Shown one piece after another: positions 10,848 to 21,637 of a DNA stretch of 64,000 nucleotides. Made by a program: the position numbers and the translations under genes. Below the pieces are notes generated by a model. That model worked only from the letters and a program-made list of their open reading frames with translations, had not been told where the DNA came from and did no database searches. The stretch is from Halichondria panicea. Lineage: Eukaryota; Porifera; Demospongiae; Suberitida; Halichondriidae. The DNA lies in assembly GCF_963675165.1 (NCBI RefSeq), contig NC_087383.1:4184979-4248978 (forward strand). The letters are read 5' to 3'. How positions within the stretch are numbered: the stretch's first letter is position 1; each line of letters begins with the position of its first letter.

Positions 10848-13174
10848 AGGAAAAGTAATTACATTTCGTTTCCCCAATGGAGCCACAACTGTTGAAAGAT
10901 TCAGCCTGACAGACCGTATAAAGGCAAGATTTTTTATAATTATTACCACCTTCATTATAATTATATAGGATTTATACAAGCATGTGTTCTGCTCCAGTCA
11001 ATTGCAAGATACACCCTGCTTTGGCTTGTTCACTACTTATCCAAGGCAATACATGGATCCACTCTGTCAGTCTGAAATTGACCTTCCATCCGCTATTGCT
11101 GTTAGCTAGAATCAAAGGATCTCAATTTTCCGAACCCCTTAGACTATCTTCATGATGAGGCAAGGTTTAGTATAAATTTCAAAATTCAATAATTACAGCG
11201 CTTTGGTATAGTAGATAAGATCTGGATATAACATTATTGGAGAATCAATCTCTCCGAACTCTGCTTTCTCTTTTTAAGAGTAACAAAAGACGCTTCACCC
11301 TTACCCCTAGTGTTGTTGGCTTTAGGTACAGCCTAGCTAGCTAAAGTCTATTTGAGTTGAGTTCAACCCCAGAAATTATGTGGTCAATTATGGCTTCATT
11401 TATGCTTTAAATGTGTGGTGGAGTATGCCTGGGACTTTTACATGGTACCCTTACTATAATGACCTGATATGTCCTTCGAACCACACAATGTTTATTGTAA
11501 TATTTATTTTTAGGGTGACTTACCAGCTCTGAATGTGAAAGAAGACGCTAAGGTGTTACGTAAAGGTATGTATATAATAGTAATTATGCCTCGAGGTGTA
11601 GCCGCACGAGGGATACGGTAAAGCTGACTGTGTATCTGCATGTGTGTCTTTTCCAGCTTTAACTGCTCAACGGTTGCAATGCGACGAAAACTAACAGCTT
11701 CTGTGCTTTGAGCCACGTTGTTTTGGATTTTGCTTTGTGGATAAAGTGCGTCTAACCTCCTCTGAGTTTGCATAGGGTCTATGTTGTGCTTTGGAGGAAT
11801 GATGTGAGAATAGGCGATTTGATAGGCTGTTACTTGTGCTTGAGAATAAAAGAATAGCATAATAGGAAATTATCTTGAGCATAACAACCCCTACCATTAG
11901 GGCATCAGCACCTGCGATGCTTTTTTACACAGCAAGTAGCACGTTACAAACAAGAAAATGTTGTGGCTATATAGAGTCGAGGCAATAATTATTGTTTCCG
12001 CGAACGTATGCATAGTTGTGTCTACTCATTAATTTTGTTCCTGTTAATACATGTGTACACTATAAACGTTGAATCCCTTTTTATTAGCGGATAGTGCCCG
12101 TCAGCAGTTTATGAAGTCACTGGCTCTCAGAAGCAGTCTTCCTTTCACCATCACTCGCCAGCATGTGTTTGAAGAAATAATACTTCTCTACCGCAACCAC
12201 GAGCAAGTAGTCCTGCAAGTGTATCCGTTTAGAGTTAAGTTTGCTGATGAGCGAGCAATGAGTTACGAGGGATCTCTTTTCTGCGTTCTTTGAAGAAGCG
12301 TATAAGAAGCTGTTCGATGGATCCTCACTTCTCTGCCCCATTGTTCATCCCGGAATGGATGTGTCCAACCTGACAGTGGGCTTAATCATTTCTCATGCAT
12401 ACTTAGTAACCGGACTGTTGCCTACTCGGGTTTCATTTCCATGTCTAACACAATCTGTATTAGGTATTGATGTTGTTATATCCTGAGGGGGTGCTCTTAG
12501 ATTGTTTTGTGGACACCATTAGTAATCATGAAAAAGATATCATCAAGCAGGCAATTCAGTATGGTGCAGACTCGAGCTCATTCACACCTTCCCTCCAATC
12601 AAATTTAATAAACATCCTCAGTCGCTTTAACATCCGTGAAATCCCAACCCCCCTGAATCTTCGGCAAATGCTAATTAACATATCCAAGTACGAATTTCTA
12701 GCCAAACCTGTGCATGGCTGCTCTTGTTTTGATGAATTTAGGTGTACCAGCTCAACATAAGCCTTTTTGGAAAACTGTCGACGTAAACAAATTGCTATCT
12801 ATTTATCGTGCACAGAGTGTTTCCACATCTATATGACTCTCAAAATGTTTGAGAATGCCGAGGGCGCAAATGAAATTCAAACACGCATTTTGCTGTACCT
12901 CAGACAGTATATTGGGAATATGTCGAACGATGAATTCGCACATTTTTGAGATTTGTAACTGATTTTTGAGATTTGTAACTGGGGCTGCAACCTGTTCATC
13001 CCTGCAACTTTCGGTGCTTTTCAACAACACAGACGGATTTTCGAGACGACCTATCGCTCACACTTGCTCACCCTCAATTGAACTATCTACAAGCTACTGC
13101 ACATACAAGGAATTTGTGGATGAATTTAAGGCTTGTCTTAATTCATCATACGCATGGCTAATGGATTCTGTCTG
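10848..13174 (+). pseudogene. UBX-like / HECT-domain E3 ubiquitin ligase relic, transposon-borne
   Basis: HECT ligases pass ubiquitin through a catalytic cysteine. At 10848-10930 an open segment reads KVITFRFPNGATTVERFSLT, resembling a UBX/ubiquitin-like fold. From 12080 the HECT lobe appears in pieces: FTITRQHVFEEIILLYR and LQVYPFRVKF (12150-12250), then after a frameshift near 12265 DLFSAFFEEAYKKLFDGSSL, then after another near 12480 PEGVLLDCFVDTISNHEKD, then RQYIGNMSNDEFAHF, and finally LRFVTGAATCSSLQLSVLF up to TGA at about 13174. The active-site segment RRPIAHTCSPSIELS is kept, with Cys codon 13065-13067. A 20-bp tandem duplication near 12946-12985 breaks the frame just before the last piece. 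Introns and decay cannot be fully told apart. Such HECT genes are known near transposons in animals. Confidence 0.75.
11586..11705. repeat. Dispersed repeat, inverted partner at 33416-33525
   Basis: Shares GCCTCGAGG-type start, CGCACGAGGGATACGGTAAA, AAGCTGACTGTGT and CAGCTTTAACTGCTCAACGG with the reverse strand of 33416-33525. Related CTCGTACGGCTACGCC pieces occur at 40862 and 52710. Non-coding. Confidence 0.55.
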
Positions 13175-13619
13175 ACTCAATAGATATACATATAATATGT
13201 CGTGCCTCACTATAATAGTATACATGTATGCATGCATGGCATGGGCCGCATGGCTAAATTATCTGACTCAATAGGTATAGATATTATATAATTATGTCAT
13301 TGTGCCACACAATTTGTGCTGATGTATTTCGTTTATATGAATATAACTTCCAGAAACAAAACACTTATTTTGCATGACTGTGCTTATGTATAGGGAGTGA
13401 CAATTAACCATTAATAACTGAAATTGAGGTTCTTAATTATAGTAATTGTCAATAATTAAGAAACTCGATGGTGCTCAAATATACACATTAATACAATGTA
13501 CCAAAGTCACTACTTTCAGCCATTGGGTTTAGTAATTCTGACAATCATGTTCTGATGAATTTGAAGGAACATTATATACACGCACTGTATATAATCACTC
13601 TGCTCTAGTGCATGTGCCA

Positions 13620-13955
13620 TCTTTTGCTTCATATGTTCGTCCACTCATTCAAATGCCATCAACACTTCTTTGAAATCATATAGTGCACCTGACACGAACA
13701 CTTGATGAGGCGAGAGATTGTGCTCTGTCCTAACAACAGCATGGTCATCCCACCCATCTCAAAACTCAGCTATTGAAGTGAACATGCATAGTGGAGGGCA
13801 AATCGATGAATATTATTGCTTGGGTCTAGGAAGCCACTATGCTCGAGATAATAGAAAAGTCTGTAGTACAACAACTGCCTACAGTCATGCAACGGTGTAA
13901 ATCTCTCCAAAAACGCTCAATGCGTTGATTATGCACCGAACTGCCTGTATTCATA
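13620..13955 (-). pseudogene. Decayed second copy of the rve transposase
   Basis: On the minus strand the segment gives [20 protein letters not shown], then in shifted frame LYYRLFYYLEHSGFLDP and NNIHRFALHYAC. These match the E-box and following helices of the 8007-10231 transposase ([43 protein letters not shown]). Several frame breaks and no N-terminal half. It faces the HECT relic tail to tail, the same layout as in the 45278-55413 transposon. Confidence 0.8.
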
Positions 13956-16674
13956 TACTATACAAACTTAATTATTATTCGTGATCTAATAAATCATTTG
14001 GCTAATTATAGTAATAAATTACCTGATTGCGTACAACAATTTAATTGATTCTCGACCTATATGTACCTATTATGCGAGTGCATGGTGATGCTGATGGAAC
14101 ATCGGGACAGACACATGCAACTAAAAGCAGTTAAGCTATTTATTTCAGCTGTATGTTTCACGTAAAAAAGGTATGCATGGCAGCTGTATACCTATTTCCT
14201 AATAATACCAGCAGCATGCACCTACACCACTGCATGCATGTGTACACATGCACACTCTTGAGTAATTAAAAGTATGACAGGCATAATTCAACTGCTCAAC
14301 CTAGCTTGCTTCTATAAGCCATTGCATAACACCGTATTGCTGGTTACAGGAATTTCAGTAAGTAAGCAGCCGTCAGGTGAACATAATCATAATAATAATT
14401 ATACTGAGTGGTATAAGACATTTTATAATATAGTTGCACATAATTGTACACTTGTGGACACAACAAAGATCATGCAGAGTTATTGGAAATGGTTATATTG
14501 ATGTACTATGATAATAGCTGCCCATCCAATATAATAGTGGTGAGGAAAATAAGTTATAGCTTTAAGTGGTGAGGAATAAAGTTATTATGTAGCTAGCTAA
14601 AGCAACAAAGTCCAAGCCAAAGTTCAGACTGATCTTTGACAATGTATGTATATAATTATACATAAGTACAAATTCAACCATCACACTTTACTTATCTCCT
14701 AGAACTATGCGCATGGGTCCAAAGGTCAAGAATGCAGTACGCAATAATTTTCTAGTGTCAATATCCTTGACCTTTTGACCCTGTCGAACCTCCTCTGGCA
14801 CCTACCTAATACTTTTTCTAGTCCTCCACTGAATTTCCCCAGTATATACATAGGAGAGCCAATGGGCACTAAAACTATAAAGCTCTCCTATATTACTTCA
14901 GGGAATATTTAATGCTCGGTACTAAATCTCTCCTATAATAACGTACAGCTTTCATTGGGTGATGAAAATATGTATGTATTGGCATTCTTGGTTAAGGTAA
15001 CTAGCTAATTTTTAACCTCAGTATAGTAGTCAAGGTCAACAAGGTTTTTCACAATGACTGGTGTCTAGAATACCACACAGCATGTTATTGCACTTGAAAC
15101 AGGAAATATGACAATAAAAAGCTGTTTATAAAACACCATTTTATATAAATTATAATAAATATCGTATATAGCGGGTAATTCGTGGGGTAAAAAATTCGTT
15201 CAACTCGAAAAACGGTGGTTTTCGTGAGTAAAATTTTTAATTAGTCTCATGGCCTGCATTGCATTCCTACATTCCGGTAAGCCACGCCTACGTTAAAATT
15301 TCGTGGAGGTCAGCTTGCCCAAGCAAGAAAATAATGAATATTTTAACCCACAAAAATTACTCTCTATACGGTAGTGATGTAAAGTAGTAAACAACAATTG
15401 ACATTGTGCATGGTGAAGCCATTATAGGTACAGTATACTAAGGCAGTCTTGATCTGAGACAGTCAACAATGTAGTATGACCAACTAAGGTGCTGCTAGAC
15501 GATGAAGTGAGTTGGCCCTTGAAATAATTATTATGACTGATCAAATTCAGCCTGAGGAGCAGTTTTGGAGGTACACCTGAGAATAGAAGGCACAAGTGGT
15601 TTCTTATAGGATACAATGTCCACTATAATAAAATTATTACCACTATACTGTAAACATGTATACACTATTATTATAGTTAAGCTGGTGATTTTTCCTTTAA
15701 CCCACTAGCCTGGTCTAAAATAAACCCTGATTATAAGTTTGTAATTATAGCTCACCAAAAAACTTGATCAAAGGAAGTGTGTCATAAATTTCTTTTAAGT
15801 GGAGGTAGAGGTAAAACAGAGGGATGAAAGAGGGAGACACCACGAGACAGTCCAACATGCTCCGATCTGATACTTATAGGGAACTTTCGCCTCTAAGTCT
15901 CCACAGCAAGCGCTATTAAATGTAGTGCGCTGTTTAAGATATTACATGCGCGTTATGGTACTTATACGTTATAGTACTTAAAGCTTCATGCACTGTTTGC
16001 ATAATAATAATCTACTAACCACCCACGCATAAAATAATTAATTGTATGGCCACATGAGCTTGAAATAATACCACGAGACTGCTGTTTAATCGCTGCTAAC
16101 TCACATGTATAATTATAGTGTACTTACAATATTTTCTGTTCAGCTGTTGTTAAATGTGGCTTCGCAATTAATCTCTTTCGGTCAGCAGATTTTGGTAACA
16201 CAAGAGTATACATCTGTATATTGAATAAGTTGTTAAAAATTAGCATTATGAAATAATAATAGAGTGTACTTTCCTTATAACAACTGCACAAATACGTATA
16301 TACAATTCACATGTAAGTTTACTACTCACTGAGCTGGGATATAACACAGGGACATGGAAACCTATCTCTATGTCATGTATTCATGTATAACTATAAAGGG
16401 GTGACATATACCAGGCTTTGTACAGATACCAGAAATGAAGCTAGAGCAAATGAGAATAAACGCTCGTCCAGTTTTGGTACCATGCACCCAAAAAATGGTT
16501 CTTTTTATTGCATACAAACATAGACACCTAAAATTTCAGCCCAGTTTACAGAGGCATAACAGGACAACATGTACATGTGTGTATAATAGGCAAAACAGCA
16601 CAACTCATGTTTTCATTGCAGGTAATTGTTTACGTTGAGTTTCATGCCATACATTGAAAGGACTAGATGTTGGA
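13956..16674. other. Long non-coding interior of the 13.9 kb insertion
   Basis: AT-rich, no ORF I trust. Holds a MITE at 15163-15373 and an unsupported minus ORF at 15422-15616. Confidence 0.4.
15163..15373. mobile_element. MITE, same family as 2857-3055
   Basis: Left end TATAGCGGGTAATTCGTGGG, right end ATTACTCTCTATACGG. Interior collinear with 2857-3055, including TAAGCCACGCCTACGTTAAA and TTTCGTGGAGGTCAGCTTGC. Confidence 0.7.
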
Positions 16675-16770
16675 TTAAGTTGAAGGTACTTGCTTGGCTA
16701 ACCTTTGTTTAATTTCTTTCCACTTTTCTGATGCAGCCTTATTTCTGTCATAAAAACATTGAAACACCCT
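16675..16770 (-). CDS. Possible terminal exon, unknown protein
   Basis: After TTTATGCAG on the minus strand, 32 codons including the stop run open, with a basic helical look (RNKAASEKWKEIKQRLAKQV) before TAA. No family recognised. It could be the last exon of a third gene on the minus strand of the 13.9 kb insertion, together with 18266-18505 and 18976-19227, but I could not join them. Weak. Confidence 0.2.
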   Translation of the reverse strand, partial: RVFQCFYDRNKAASEKWKEIKQRLAKQVPST

Positions 16771-18265
16771 CTGCATAAATGCACATGACGTTACAGAACA
16801 CCCAATCAATTTGAGAGAAAGGAATGAAGACACACAATTAAGATCACGAGTGGAACTGGTTACGACCATTAAGAGAAACCATTATGTATTATAATAATAC
16901 TGTAAATTGTTTGGCCACTACATTAACACTTCATTTAGCAAATTTAAAGTATAAGTATATACTCTGTTCCTAAGTTATTAGTACAACCCATGGATATCAA
17001 TGTGTGCAACAGTCATGCACATAATCTAATTTCATTTTTATTGGGTAAGTATAGAGCTAAAGTATCCTAAACCAATAATTATTAATAGCTGCTCAACAGA
17101 ATCAAGTGGGATCTAAAATAAAATACTTGCCTTTTTTAGTGAAGAACTCCTTTTACGAATATATTTTGTGGCAGTTTCTTTGCACACAGTATCATCATCA
17201 TCATCATCATTATTTCGACCACACACTCTTTTCCTACATGCTCTTTTGTTGGCAATTCAATTCTGCAATGGAAGAATGTATGTACATCTAGATGAATTTT
17301 ATAGTCAATCAGAAAGTGGTGCACTCACTAAAATGAACGAGTACAGGATCTACAATTGTATATATACCAGTACATCATTGTACACTATCATGGTGAAACA
17401 TAGTCAAATACATGGTTAAAATAATGAGTGTGTGGGGGGGGGGTGAGAAGACCAATAGTGTACGTATAAGACTAAGCAAATTAACAACGTGTGCATGCTT
17501 ATAGAAATTACATTCCACCATGACACACTTACCCAATGCATGGACATAAATACAAAGCTATAATATTATCGGCTATATATATGCGATATTTACGACTATA
17601 ACCTATAATTATATGTACGGTGAAATAGGCGCAAAGTAAACTTTTCAGTAATTAGCTAGGGGGTGGGGTATGAAATACTGGAATACTATAATTATAGACT
17701 TCACACCGGCCACAGTGCACCACAACTACAACAAAAGTAGCCTCAATTCCAGGCCAGGAGGGTTGAAGGGTTGGAGTTGAACTGGTCAGCTACCAATGAA
17801 TCAATATGATCAATGAGAGTGAAGGACCAATATCATGTGACATTTACAGCGTACTTCACTAGTCACTGGGGTATGACAATGAAACAGTCAAAAGGTCATA
17901 AAATATCACATGGGGTTATCATTCACGCACTTCATCCTTCCCCTGTTAAAAGTTTCCACAAATAACTGATCAAAAAGAGGAGCTAACTCTTCAGCATGGT
18001 AAAAGTGGACCTTATTGACCCTGTCGTACATATATACGTATCCCCCTACACACTCTTTGTAACTTTAGGAGGTACGTTGTATAGTATTCCCATGCTAGAA
18101 CTCAAAATCATGTCACACATTCTAGATAGGAAGTTGACCCATTCCCAGTGGGAAGTGGGACTGTCAACTACTTTAGCTACATGAGTGTATAATTAATAGC
18201 CCGGCTAAGAGGTTTTGGTCAGGGCTACAATGTACGCCTTCAAATGTTATAACAACTTTATTGGC

Positions 18266-18505
18266 TTATCCAGCTGTTGAACCATAAGCAGTTATATCAA
18301 ACTTCTCCTTGGACACATTATTCATCACATCATCAAATGCCTTAGCAATTAACAGTTTGCTTTTCCTGCTATGCATAAACTCCACTTTAGCCGTCTTTGA
18401 CTTTGATTCCAGTGATCCTGCTACAGTCTGCAGACACTGTTTCAGCTCAGCTAACGTCACTGTCAAGCCACCATGCCACGTGGGTGTGCTATTATCTTGT
18501 ACAAG
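18266..18505 (-). CDS. Unassigned exon-like ORF in the 13.9 kb insertion
   Basis: A minus-strand frame open for about 80 codons with protein-like composition: GGLTVTLAELKQCLQTVAGS, SKTAKVEFMHSRKSKLLIAK, AFDDVMNNVSKEKFDITAYG, ending TAA at 18266-18268. No ATG within the open part, so it would be a terminal exon. I do not recognise the family. Position near the right end and orientation mirror a possible second coding strand of the element. Confidence 0.3.
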   Translation of the reverse strand, partial: LVQDNSTPTWHGGLTVTLAELKQCLQTVAGSLESKSKTAKVEFMHSRKSKLLIAKAFDDVMNNVSKEKFDITAYGSTAG

Positions 18506-18664
18506 TAGCTATGGTGATGAAGACACTCCAGCTGCCTTCTGCACTCGTTGTATTAGCATCAGTCTATCCAAACATGCGATAATTATAGATTAGATACAGT
18601 CAGCACGCACATACCCATCTACAGTACACAGGTAATACTTGATTACAACACATAAACAACTATA

Positions 18665-18890
18665 GTACCTATAATAGAGCCTGGAAATAACATGTGAAGC
18701 CGGTGATTCTACTAAACCACACCCAAACGTCATATCTGACCGTAATAAAACATACATTAAAAATATAGTTTGAGGCAGCCAGTACACGAATGGCCCATTT
18801 CAGGGCCACAGTATCTGTGCCAAACCAAATGGCCGGTATATCGAAATGGCCGTACTTTAGAGAGCTGGAATAGCGAGAGTTTACAGTATC
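18665..18890 (-). mobile_element. Truncated copy of the CAGTAGACTCTCG TIR element
   Basis: Reverse strand shares TAGCGAGAGT end, CCGTACTTTAGAGAGC and AAATGGCCGGTATATCGAAA with the intact copy 59485-59928. Confidence 0.65.
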
Positions 18891-18975
18891 TTTTGCCAAG
18901 TTATGTTATCGCTTCTACTAATTAAAAAGCGAAACATAGATGAGATGAAAGTTCTTTTAAACAAGCGTTTTAAGT

Positions 18976-19227
18976 CTATGTACACAGAGCATATGCAATC
19001 CGTTCTTTCCTAGGTGCAGCGCGGTCGCGAGGGTAACAACGTTCATCTAGTGTGAGAGTGAATACTGTCCCCCGAACAAAATTCACTAGTCGAATAATGT
19101 CCCTCCCTGCAGGGTGAATTATCAGCAGCAGAGATATTTGTTCCAACTGGTTTCTCCAACCAGAAAGAGTTGAATACTTTAAAGTGGAAAGAGGTAGTTT
19201 ATTTAGACCCCTCAGGGCAGCAACCAT
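18976..19227 (-). CDS. Unassigned 83-residue ORF in the 13.9 kb insertion
   Basis: ATG-initiated frame with mixed composition (LSGWRNQLEQISLLLIIHPA, GRDIIRLVNFVRGTVFTLTL) ending in TAG after YALCT. Not recognised. Could be part of a minus-strand cargo gene or chance. Confidence 0.3.
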   Translation of the reverse strand: MVAALRGLNKLPLSTLKYSTLSGWRNQLEQISLLLIIHPAGRDIIRLVNFVRGTVFTLTLDERCYPRDRAAPRKERIAYALCT

Positions 19228-20399
19228 GCAGGAGTATAAAGCTGATGAGGATTGAGACTATTTCTCCAATTTCCCTGCATGGTTAATATTATGAGTGTAG
19301 TCAGTATAAACTTTGTTGCAGTCTGCAAATATTAACATCAATATTTACAAGAGGACATGCACTGCTCACTATATAAGTTCGTATATCATAACCTCCGACG
19401 TTACAAATCTCTACATTCCAAGAACGGCACACTAAAATGCTGCAAGAGTCTCTCCCGGCAGATACGCTTTTCTCACTTCTTCCCCCCTCCCCCTGAGAAA
19501 TGGTGTGGCTCCCAGACTATTAAAAACGCCCGGATACGATCTATAAACCAATGGATACAATAGTATTTAAACTTGGCAATACCTGATTCTATTATCACAC
19601 ATGCACAGGTAACTCCAGGACATCTCCCCTGCAGTATAATCTTGAAGGTGACCAGCAAGGTACAGCTAGCTAGCTTAGGAGCCAGACTGCACAATAACAA
19701 CATGGCCCTGCATGCACTGTGAGGGACAAGTGTGGTCAAAGGTCACGCAGCCCGTTTGACATGCCCCCGTGACGTCTTCATTTACTTCCTTCGTGTAATT
19801 AGAAGGGCTGAATTTTGTTACAAACGGCGTGCCATAGTTTACAGCCCGTGAATACGGGCCTGTATCAGGGCGTAGCACCCACGTCCTGTATACAGGCTGT
19901 AGCTTATGCGCATGCGCTAGCTTGGGGCAGGATGACGTCACCTGACTACAAAAAGAGAATGAGACAGACAGAGCTCTGAGAAAAAATCCTGCTTCTTGTC
20001 ACAAGAGGAGCTGCTGGTCCAAAAAGACAAACTTGAAAGAGAACTATACACTATATAGTCTACCTGTGAACAGAAAAAGGTGAAGCTGTAGCAGCATGTT
20101 ATTATATTAAACAGTTATATTATTTTTATTGAATTTTCTCATAGCAGTTTGTGTTCCTCTAGTTCCACAGCTATTTTCAAATCTGTAGTGAATTTGACCT
20201 CTAGTGCAGTTGGCAACAAAGGTCTGTAAATTTCACCTCTGCTGTATGTTTATAAATTCAGGTTTGCACGTTGTTATGGACTTTTGAAGCTGGAACACTG
20301 GCCAATTTTACAAGGTAAACGTTTCGTTTTGCTTCCTTTGAAATAATCCTCCTCATCGTAGGCTCCCATCTGAAGTTTTTTCACTTTTAATAAAGAGGT

Positions 20400-21130
20400 G
20401 TTGAAGAATGCTCCCAGGTTTGTTATTCTCTTTCACTAGCATTCACATATTAAACACGCGATCAAATTGACTTTAGATAATGCTGCCGAGTTGAAGTCTG
20501 GACTAATTACGTAAGTGCCACTGTTCTATTGTGTTTTGTGATACGTTATTGCTTCTGTAGACACTAGATGTTGTCAGAAGAATGAACTAAAGATAAAGCA
20601 ACAGTTTCCTGGTAAGAAAATTCAGCAACTATGTAATCTGTGTGAATAGCGTATTGGTGTACAGTTGCGAGATATCTTCGAGATGAAAAAGAGCCCTTGT
20701 AATGTGTACAGCACACTGTAAAAATTCAAGCTGTTGACTGACTTCATAGTACGCCGGTAAGATTATTCACAGTGGTGTGTTCTTCTTTTTTAATCTCCTA
20801 ACTCTTCAGATGTTGCAAAACTCAAGGTTTGTTTATTGTTTTCATCTTTAGCACTCGTTACACATGTTATTTAATAGATTTCTTTATTGGCATGCCGAGT
20901 TGGAGTCTGGATGTGTTAGGTAAGTGCCATTATTTTGTATGTGTTTGGTGATGCATTATATGCCTCATAGATTGAAGTTTTTAGACGAATGATAAAGAGA
21001 ATGCAACAATTGCCTGGTAAGCAACTTAGTTTAATCTATGTGAATAAATATTATTAGTGTACAGCTGGCGAGTTATCTCGGAGATGAAGAACGGCCCTTC
21101 AAGCTGTTCACTGACTTCATAGTACGCAGT
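20400..21130 (+). repeat. Two diverged copies of a ~400 bp unit with splice-like signals
   Basis: Copy 1 (about 20410-20765) and copy 2 (about 20820-21130) share, in order, TGCCGAGTTG, TCTGGA, GTAAGTGCCA, GTGTTTGGTGAT-like, GAATGAnnnAAGA, CCTGGTAAG, CTATGTGAATA-like, GTACAG, GAGATGAA, CCCTT, and TGACTTCATAGTACGC. GGTAAG/GTAAGT donors and TTTTAG/TCATAG acceptors recur at matching places. No long ORF. It lies in the part that splits the right TIR. Confidence 0.55.
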
Positions 21131-21612
21131 GCTGTATTTTTTGTATAATTCCCAGCCTCTTCTCCTCAGAGTCTATCTTTGTGTATCTGCACAAAAACAA
21201 GACGAATATAAGTTAGTATACTTATGTGGCGTTAACGTACGGTTCAACTGGTTGTTTTTATCTGCAGTGCCACCGTGGGATGTGAAGACACGGACGTGAT
21301 AATGAGAGACATAATTATATAATGTATAGCTGAACAGAAATTAATATATCTTGTTCTTGTCTTCTTTGTCTTTGAATTGTGACCTTTTGAAGCATGATAT
21401 ACTAGCTTATTAAATTGTGCATGAGAACAGTATGATACAGGCTGAATACAGGCCGTTTGTACGGGCTGTTTACAGGCTGTATGTGAACGGCCTGTTTAGT
21501 AGTGTCTACCCAACGGTCCCGTATCAGGATGTGGTAAACGTCCTGTAACGGACATGTAACGGACCTGACACGCCCCGTGGATTTTTGGCTGTGTAAACAT
21601 GACGGTCTTTAC

Positions 21613-21637
21613 CTTGGTTCTGCTCTTTAGTAGCCAT
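21613..21637 (-). CDS. NLR-A exon 1 (start codon exon)
   Basis: Minus strand ATG GCT ACT AAA GAG CAG AAC CAA G then GTAAAG: MATKEQNQ plus one base. The trailing G plus AG of exon 2 (7580) gives Glu, so the protein continues ELTIDNLKTEMKLT. The homologous first exon of NLR-C (45157-45181) reads MATKEQNK with the same phase, which supports this call strongly. The 13.9 kb insertion ends 20 bp downstream of the donor. Confidence 0.85.

Larger units (their letters stand above)
7699..21593. mobile_element. 13.9 kb TIR-bounded insertion in intron 1 of NLR-A
   Basis: The left end starts CACAGCCAAAAATCCACGGG and the right end is its exact reverse complement (20 bp). Subterminal DNA at both ends is built from short ACGGGCC/GGCCTGTATACAGG motifs. 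A second inverted match (7790-7960 against 19735-19920) continues the TIR inward, so the right TIR looks split by about 1.5 kb (19920-21430). Contents: transposase 8007-10231 (+), UBX-like/HECT relic 10848-13174 (+), transposase relic 13620-13955 (-), unassigned minus-strand ORFs at 16.7, 18.3 and 19.0 kb. No long target duplication is visible (at most TA), so it may be a composite or recombined block. NLR-A exon 1 lies 20 bp beyond its right end. Confidence 0.75.

Noticed and set aside
11510-11860. 116-codon minus-strand ORF
   Set aside because: Overlaps the dispersed repeat 11586-11705, which recurs at 33416-33525 without an ORF.
17136-17419. ORFs with poly-Met/His/Ser runs
   Set aside because: Caused by an (ATC)n microsatellite near 17192; no other protein-like content.
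19675-19941. Minus ORF similar to plus ORF 7737-7958
   Set aside because: The shared peptide (NYTKEVNEDV) comes from the inverted copies of the transposon TIR, not from a gene.
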